From CAYSZX01 sp964548875 (lineage in GTDB: Bacteria; Patescibacteriota; Minisyncoccia; Minisyncoccales; JANBVM01), in contig CAZJSP010000020.1 in assembly GCA_964548875.1 (NCBI GenBank), positions 1-9,758 of the forward strand: a DNA stretch of 9,758 nt, written 5' to 3'. A program made the position numbers and the translations under genes. Shown one piece after another: positions 6,316 through 9,758 of this stretch; position 1 is the stretch's first letter; each line of letters starts with the position of its first letter. The notes under the pieces are model-generated. The model saw nothing but the letters and a program-made list of their open reading frames with translations, was not told where the DNA came from and made no database searches.

Positions 6316-6594
6316 ATGCCAAGATCACTTAAAAAAGGACCTTTTGTTAGTCCTAAATTATTAAAGAAAATGAAAAAACTTGGGAAGAATCAGCCAATTA
6401 AGACTTGGTCAAGAGGTTCGATTATAACTCCAGAAATGATTGGTTATACTTTTCTTGTTCACAACGGTAAAGACTTTATTTCGGTTAAGGTTAGAGAAGA
6501 TATGGTTGGTCATAAGCTTGGTGAATTTTCTCCAACTACTAAATTTAATAGGCATGGAGGTAAAATGCAAAAAGACTTAGAAAAGAAAAAATGA
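6316..6594 (+). CDS. rpsS: Small-subunit ribosomal protein S19 (uS19)
   Basis: S19 lies in the 30S head, near S13 and the A-site tRNA, and takes part in a subunit bridge. The 92-residue product is full length: MPRSLKKGPFV (1-11), IKTWSRGSIITPEMIG (28-43), the VHNGKDFISVKV strand pair (48-59), VGHKLGEFSPT (64-74), and a basic tail KFNRHGGK. The start is one base after the rplB stop, and the stop TGA overlaps the rplV start by four bases (ATGA), consistent with coupled translation. The sequence before the ATG is A-rich without a Shine-Dalgarno. Nothing is unusual in the protein. Confidence 0.98.
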   Translation: MPRSLKKGPFVSPKLLKKMKKLGKNQPIKTWSRGSIITPEMIGYTFLVHNGKDFISVKVREDMVGHKLGEFSPTTKFNRHGGKMQKDLEKKK

Positions 6595-7166
6595 TATCAA
6601 AAGCCCAATTAAATTATTTAAAAATTGCTCCCAGAAAAGTTAGATTGGTTGCTGACTTAATCAGGGAGAAAGAAGTTGAGGAAGCTCAAAATATTTTGAA
6701 TTTTACTCAAAAAAGGGCAGCTTTACCCTTATTAAAACTATTGAATCAGGCCTTAAAAAATGCTCAAAATCAACATTCAAACGTTAAGGATAACAATCTT
6801 TTTATTAGTAAGATTATAGTTAATGAAGGACCGGTTGCTAAGAGGAGATTGCCAAGAGCAAGAGGAAGGGCTGATGTTATTAGAAAAAGAACTTCTCATG
6901 TTACGATTATCCTTGACGAAATTAAGAAAGAAGTGAAAGATACTACTAAAAGAAAAAAGAAACTTAGCGAGAAGGAAGATACAGAGAAAAAGAAGAAGAC
7001 AGAAAAGAAAAATCAAAAGAAAAAAGAGAGCAAAACAAAGAAAGAAAAGGTAAAAGAAAGAAATAAGAAAAAGAAGAAAAGAAGAAGTAGGGAAGATTAT
7101 TCTAAAACCAAAAAAGGGTTAAAAGAGAAAAAAAGACAGGAGGTATTTAATAGAAAAGCGTTTTAA
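6591..7166 (+). CDS. rplV: Large-subunit ribosomal protein L22 (uL22) with long Lys-rich C-terminal tail
   Basis: L22 spans the 50S from the solvent surface into the exit tunnel, where its beta-hairpin helps form the tunnel constriction with L4. Residues 1-111 are an ordinary L22: LKIAPRKVRLVADLIR (10-25), then GPVAKRRLPRARGRAD (80-95) and IRKRTSHVTIILDE (97-110). About 80 further residues follow, making 191 against the usual 110 or so. This tail is nearly all Lys, Glu, Arg and Thr, with runs such as KKKKK and KKKRR, but ends in a less repetitive QEVFNRKAF that resembles the RRK-type endings of some other L22 proteins. It is probably disordered and strongly positive. The tail keeps an open frame without stops, so it is unlikely to be a frameshift artefact. 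The start overlaps rpsS by four bases, and rpsC begins five bases after the stop. Confidence 0.96.
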   Translation: MISKAQLNYLKIAPRKVRLVADLIREKEVEEAQNILNFTQKRAALPLLKLLNQALKNAQNQHSNVKDNNLFISKIIVNEGPVAKRRLPRARGRADVIRKRTSHVTIILDEIKKEVKDTTKRKKKLSEKEDTEKKKKTEKKNQKKKESKTKKEKVKERNKKKKKRRSREDYSKTKKGLKEKKRQEVFNRKAF

Positions 7167-7171
7167 TTAAT

Positions 7172-7855
7172 ATGGCACATAAAGTTAATCCAAAATTATT
7201 TAGGCTTAAAAGAACAAAAGATTGGGATTCCAAGGGCTTTTATGAAAAAGATTTTTCTAAATATTTAGAGGAGGATTTTGTTATTAGACAGTTTTTAGAT
7301 GAAAAAATTGGAGATTGTGGAGTAGCAAGAATTAAAATTAAAAGATCTTTAAATACTGTTGAAGTAATTATTTATTCAATGAGGCCAGGTTTAATTATTG
7401 GAAGAGGGGGAGAGGGTATTAATAAGCTAAGAGAAGATTTACTTAAAAGATTAATAAGAAGAGGGGTTAGAAAAAGAGAGAAAAAAGAAGACCCTCGGAT
7501 TAAATTAGAAGTTAAGGAGGTAAGAGATCCTTGGTCTAATGCTTCATTAGTAGCTCAATGGATGGCAGATCAAATTGAAAAAAGGGTTCATTATCGAACA
7601 GTTTTAAAGAAAGCTTTAGGTAAAATAATGGGACAAAAAGGAATAAAAGGAGCAAAAGTTCAAGTTTCAGGTAGATTGAATGGAATTAGTATTGCTCGAA
7701 CAGAGTGGTTAAGAGAAGGGTTACTTCCAAGACAGACAATTAGAGCTGATATTGATTATTTCCAAGATAAGGCTCTTTGTAGTTATGGTGTTGTTGGAAT
7801 TAAAGTTTGGATTTATCAAAAAGAAAATAAACTAGAAAAACAAAAAGAAAAATAA
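7172..7855 (+). CDS. rpsC: Small-subunit ribosomal protein S3 (uS3)
   Basis: S3 forms part of the mRNA entry channel of the 30S subunit. The 227-residue product begins MAHKVNPKLFRL, matching the family start (G/HQKVxPxGxRLG), though KLF replaces the usual Gly-containing turn. It has the type II KH domain with RPGLIIGRGGEGINKLR (71-87), including the GRGG loop. The C-terminal domain has VSGRLNGISIARTEWLREG (165-183), RADIDY (191-196) and YGVVGIKVWIY (205-215). Between the KH helix and the next strand (about 92-108) is a basic stretch RLIRRGVRKREKKEDPR, which looks about ten residues longer than in E. coli. AGGAGGT at 7138-7144 is 27 nt from the ATG, too far to serve as its ribosome binding site. 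Confidence 0.98.
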   Translation: MAHKVNPKLFRLKRTKDWDSKGFYEKDFSKYLEEDFVIRQFLDEKIGDCGVARIKIKRSLNTVEVIIYSMRPGLIIGRGGEGINKLREDLLKRLIRRGVRKREKKEDPRIKLEVKEVRDPWSNASLVAQWMADQIEKRVHYRTVLKKALGKIMGQKGIKGAKVQVSGRLNGISIARTEWLREGLLPRQTIRADIDYFQDKALCSYGVVGIKVWIYQKENKLEKQKEK

Positions 7856-7856
7856 G

Positions 7857-8279
7857 ATGGCCTTACTTCAACCTAAAAAAAGTAAATACAAGAAGAGCTT
7901 CAAGGGCAGAATGAAAGGATTGGCAAAAAGAGGAACTTTGATTTCGTTTGGTTCTTATGGGCTAAAGGCTATGGATTCTGCTTGGATTACATCAAGACAG
8001 ATTGAAGCAGTTAGAAAGACAGTTATCCGACACTTTAAAAAAGGAGGAAAAATTTGGATTAGAATTTTTCCTGATAAACCGATTACTTCTAAAGGAACAG
8101 AATTTAAAATGGGAAGAGGCAAGGGTGATTTTTCTCACTATGTTGCCCCAGTTAAAGCAGGTAGAATCTTATTCGAGGTGGGAGGAATCTCTGAAGAAAG
8201 AGCAAGAGAAGTTTTAAGAATGGCTGCTCAAAAGTTGCCGATTAGAACAAAATTTGTTATTAAAAAAGGCCTAAAATGA
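7857..8279 (+). CDS. rplP: Large-subunit ribosomal protein L16 (uL16)
   Basis: L16 is a late-assembling 50S protein near the A site and the base of the central protuberance. The 140-residue product has family length and signatures: LQPKKSKYKKSFKGRMKGLA (4-23), ISFGSYGLKAMDSAWITSRQ (29-48), KIWIRIFPDKPIT (65-77), and KMGRGKGDFSHYVAPVKAG (84-102), followed by LPIRTKFV near the end. It starts one base after the rpsC stop and overlaps the rpmC start by four bases. The sequence before the ATG is A-rich without a Shine-Dalgarno, so it probably depends on coupled translation from rpsC. The identification is secure, with no unusual features. Confidence 0.98.
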   Translation: MALLQPKKSKYKKSFKGRMKGLAKRGTLISFGSYGLKAMDSAWITSRQIEAVRKTVIRHFKKGGKIWIRIFPDKPITSKGTEFKMGRGKGDFSHYVAPVKAGRILFEVGGISEERAREVLRMAAQKLPIRTKFVIKKGLK

Positions 8280-8461
8280 AAAAAGACATTTTAAAAAATA
8301 AAAATAGAAAAGAATTAGAAAAAGAGCTGGAAAAAAAGAGAAAACAGTTAAGAGTTTTACGTTTTAATTTAGCTGTTAAGAGCTTGAAAAACCCGCAGGA
8401 AATTAAAGAGACTAAGAAAGATATTGCCAGAATATTAACCATTATTAACCAGAAAAAATAA
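8276..8461 (+). CDS. rpmC: Large-subunit ribosomal protein L29 (uL29)
   Basis: L29 is a small helical protein at the exit-tunnel rim beside L23. The 61-residue product has the expected length and shows two predicted helices: NRKELEKELEKKRKQLRVLRF (about 10-30) and the C-terminal helix from about 39 (NPQEIKETKKDIARILTII). The segment LRVLRFNLAVKSLKNPQEIK matches the family pattern LxxLRFxxAxGqLxNpxxIk. The start overlaps the rplP stop (ATGA). AAGG six nt upstream of the ATG is one of the few weak Shine-Dalgarno-like sites near a start in this window. The gene lies between rplP and rpsQ, its canonical place. Confidence 0.96.
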   Translation: MKKDILKNKNRKELEKELEKKRKQLRVLRFNLAVKSLKNPQEIKETKKDIARILTIINQKK

Positions 8462-8462
8462 T

Positions 8463-8696
8463 ATGCCAAAGAAAAAATTAAAAGGAATAATTATTTCGGA
8501 TGGGATGAATAAAACAGCAGTTGTAAAAGTGGAGAGAATTGTTGAACATCCTCTTTATGGTAAGAGGTATAAGGGCCATAAGAAATACAAGGCTCATGAT
8601 GAGAATGAAGAATTTAAAGTTAATGATAAGGTTATTATTGAAGAATGTCGACCAATTTCAAAAGATAAAAAATGGAGAATAGTTTCTAAAATATGA
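8463..8696 (+). CDS. rpsQ: Small-subunit ribosomal protein S17 (uS17)
   Basis: S17 is a primary 16S rRNA-binding protein of the 30S body with an OB fold. The 77-residue product has the family pattern: KLKGIIISDGMNKTAVVKVE (5-24), EHPLYGKRYK (28-37), KKYKAHDE (40-47), and VNDKVIIEECRPISKDKKWR (53-72). In the signature, Asn54 occupies the position where Gly is usual (GDxV). It starts one base after the rpmC stop and overlaps the rplN start by four bases. No Shine-Dalgarno motif precedes the ATG. Basic N-terminal residues PKKK are typical of small AT-rich genomes. The identification is secure. Confidence 0.97.
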   Translation: MPKKKLKGIIISDGMNKTAVVKVERIVEHPLYGKRYKGHKKYKAHDENEEFKVNDKVIIEECRPISKDKKWRIVSKI

Positions 8697-9064
8697 TACA
8701 ATTAAGATCCAGAGTAAAAGTGGTTGATAATAGTGGAGCTAAGGAGCTTGAATGCGTCCATGTTTTAGGTGGTTCAGGGAGAAGATATGCCCGGATAGGA
8801 GATGTCATTGTTGGTGCCGTTAAAGTTGCTGAACCAAGAAAAGATGTTAAAAAACATGATGTTGTTAGAGCTTTAATTGTAAGACAGAAAAAAGAATTTA
8901 GAAGGCCGGATGGTTCTTATATCAGATTTAGTGACAATGGTTGTATTATTTTAGAAGGTAAGAGCAATAAGCCTAAAGGAGGAAGAATTATTGGTCCTAT
9001 AGCGAGAGAAATCAAGGAGAAAGGATTCCAAGAGGTGGTCGCTATAGCAAGAGAAATAGTATGA
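8693..9064 (+). CDS. rplN: Large-subunit ribosomal protein L14 (uL14)
   Basis: L14 lies on the interface side of the 50S subunit and contributes to a subunit bridge. In other bacteria it is also the binding site of the silencing factor RsfS. The 123-residue product begins MIQLRSRVKVVDNSGAKELE (1-20). It continues with GDVIVGAVKVAEP (36-48), VVRALIVRQKKEFRRPDGS (57-75) and FSDNGCIILEG (79-89), and ends GPIAREIKEKGF and AREIV. The length is standard (about 122). The ATGA overlap with rpsQ and with the next gene, rplX, suggests coupled translation. GGAGAA lies about 13 nt upstream of the ATG, too distant to be convincing as a ribosome binding site. Nothing is unusual. Confidence 0.98.
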   Translation: MIQLRSRVKVVDNSGAKELECVHVLGGSGRRYARIGDVIVGAVKVAEPRKDVKKHDVVRALIVRQKKEFRRPDGSYIRFSDNGCIILEGKSNKPKGGRIIGPIAREIKEKGFQEVVAIAREIV

Positions 9065-9363
9065 AAATAAAAAAAGGAGACACAGTGTTGGTAATTTCTG
9101 GTAAGGATCGCAATAGAAAAGGCAAGATTTTAAAAACTTTTCCCAAAGAAAAGAAGGTTGTTGTTGAAAATATTAATTTAATGAAAAAACATCAAAAAGC
9201 TCGCGGCCAAGAAAAAGGACAAATTATTAAAAAGCCTGCTAAAATTGATGTTTCAAATGTTGCATTAATTTGCTCAAAATGTAAAAAAGCAACAAGGGTT
9301 GGTTATAAAGTTGGAAAAAACCAAAAGAGTCGTATCTGTAAAAAATGCGGTAAAAAAATATGA
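9061..9363 (+). CDS. rplX: Large-subunit ribosomal protein L24 (uL24) with zinc-ribbon tail
   Basis: L24 is an assembly-initiating 50S protein near the tunnel exit. The 100-residue product carries the KOW motif at the N-terminus: KIKKGDTVLVISGKDRNRKG (2-21), followed by NINLMKKHQKA (38-48). The C-terminal part has two CxxC pairs, Cys71/Cys74 and Cys93/Cys96, a zinc-ribbon arrangement found in many bacterial L24 proteins. Spacing and the Lys-rich surroundings suggest the four Cys can bind one zinc ion, though this is inferred from the pattern. The start overlaps rplN by four bases, and the stop TGA overlaps the rplE start by four bases. No Shine-Dalgarno motif is evident. Confidence 0.97.
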   Translation: MKIKKGDTVLVISGKDRNRKGKILKTFPKEKKVVVENINLMKKHQKARGQEKGQIIKKPAKIDVSNVALICSKCKKATRVGYKVGKNQKSRICKKCGKKI

Positions 9364-9758
9364 TATTATTAAAAGAAAAATATAATAAGGAGGTAGTTCC
9401 AGCAATGATGAAAAAATTTAATTTAAAGACTAAGATGGCCGTACCTAGAATAGAGAAGGTTGTTGTTAATGTTGGAATTGGTAAAGAAATTTCTGGAAAA
9501 GGATCAGGAGAAACGAAGAAATTTATTGAAACTATTTCGAAAGATTTGGCTGAAATTACTGGTCAGAAACCGGTAGTTACTAAAGTAAAAAGATCAATTG
9601 CAGGGTTTAAAATCAGAACAGGAATGCCAGCTGGAATAGCCGTTGTTTTAAGAGGTCAAAAAATGAGAGATTTTTTAGGGAGATTGATTCACGTTGTTTT
9701 CCCAAGATCAAGAGACTTTAATGGATTGGAGCCTGGTTCGGTTGATAGAGAGGGTAAT
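9360..9758 (+). CDS. rplE: Large-subunit ribosomal protein L5 (uL5), 3'-truncated by window edge
   Basis: L5 is part of the central protuberance and binds 5S rRNA. The first 133 residues are visible, and about 45 more should lie beyond the window (179 in E. coli). The ATG at 9360, overlapping the rplX stop as ATGA, gives LLKEKYNKEVVPAMMKKFNL, which matches the family N-terminus (B. subtilis starts MNRLKEKYNKEI). Further motifs are MAVPRIEKVVVNVGIG (26-41), GQKPVVTKVKRSIAGFKIR (68-86), VVLRGQKM and FPRSRDF (114-120). The last visible residues read GSVDREGN where E. coli and B. subtilis have KSFDGRGN. The perfect AAGGAGGT at 9387-9394 lies inside the coding sequence ten nt before in-frame Met16; a second start there would remove a conserved segment, so I keep 9360. 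Confidence 0.97.
   Translation, partial: MILLKEKYNKEVVPAMMKKFNLKTKMAVPRIEKVVVNVGIGKEISGKGSGETKKFIETISKDLAEITGQKPVVTKVKRSIAGFKIRTGMPAGIAVVLRGQKMRDFLGRLIHVVFPRSRDFNGLEPGSVDREGN

Noticed and set aside
6777..7016. Antisense ORF of 79 codons opposite the rplV tail
   Set aside because: Same effect: the reverse complement of the poly-Lys tail gives a Phe/Leu-rich open frame. No homology or start signal.
8002..8217. Second-frame ORF of 71 codons inside rplP
   Set aside because: It lies wholly within a conserved gene, in another frame, with no recognisable domain.
8260..8469. Antisense ORF of 69 codons, hydrophobic, opposite rpmC
   Set aside because: Antisense of Lys codons reads as Phe and Leu, so any Lys-rich gene yields a false membrane-like ORF on the other strand. 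It covers rpmC entirely.
1..9758. Recoding of UGA (Gly), as in some Patescibacteria lineages
   Set aside because: TGA ends rpsS, rplP, rpsQ, rplN and rplX at family-typical positions, and no in-frame TGA occurs inside the conserved proteins.

Overview
This window is a stretch of bacterial ribosomal and translation-factor genes, all on the + strand. In order: fusA (5' end cut off), tuf, rpsJ, rplC, rplD, rplW, rplB, rpsS, rplV, rpsC, rplP, rpmC, rpsQ, rplN, rplX and rplE (3' end cut off). This is the end of the 'str' cluster joined to the S10/spc cluster, in the classical bacterial gene order with nothing missing or inserted. I see no mobile element, CRISPR array, tRNA or rRNA gene, and no accessory system.

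Organism: the DNA is AT-rich. Proteins are rich in Lys, Arg is mostly AGA, and intergenic gaps inside the operon are 1-5 nt or 1-4 nt overlaps. TAA, TGA and one TAG all serve as stops, and glycine is encoded by GGN, so the genetic code is standard and UGA is not recoded. Short genes, poly-Lys extensions on L22 and L23, a shortened L2 N-terminus and almost no Shine-Dalgarno motifs suggest a streamlined, uncultivated bacterium. The best guess is a Candidate Phyla Radiation (Patescibacteria) member, perhaps Parcubacteria-like. That is an inference from protein style, not from a tree.

Layout: (1) 1-2031, EF-G. (2) 2032-2157, a 126-nt spacer with a weak promoter candidate and a 12-bp hairpin. (3) 2158-3354, EF-Tu, followed by a strong intrinsic terminator. 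(4) 3426-3761, S10, transcriptionally isolated: it has a terminator before it and another after it. (5) 3762-3875, a 114-nt leader with two hairpins, the second a terminator-like element just before rplC. (6) 3876-9758, thirteen tightly packed ribosomal protein genes from L3 to L5 with no gap over 5 nt, presumably one transcript with translational coupling.

The genes work together in protein synthesis. EF-Tu delivers aminoacyl-tRNA and EF-G drives translocation. S3, S10, S17 and S19 build the small subunit. L2, L3, L4, L5, L14, L16, L22, L23, L24 and L29 build the large subunit, including the peptidyl-transferase surroundings (L2, L3, L4, L16) and the peptide exit tunnel (L4, L22, L23, L24, L29).

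The points most worth a second look are the terminators bracketing rpsJ, the leader of tuf, the Lys-rich extensions on the two tunnel-exit proteins L22 and L23, the missing N-terminal segment of L2, and the near absence of Shine-Dalgarno sites. I did not find evidence of an undescribed system; this is mostly a conserved housekeeping region.
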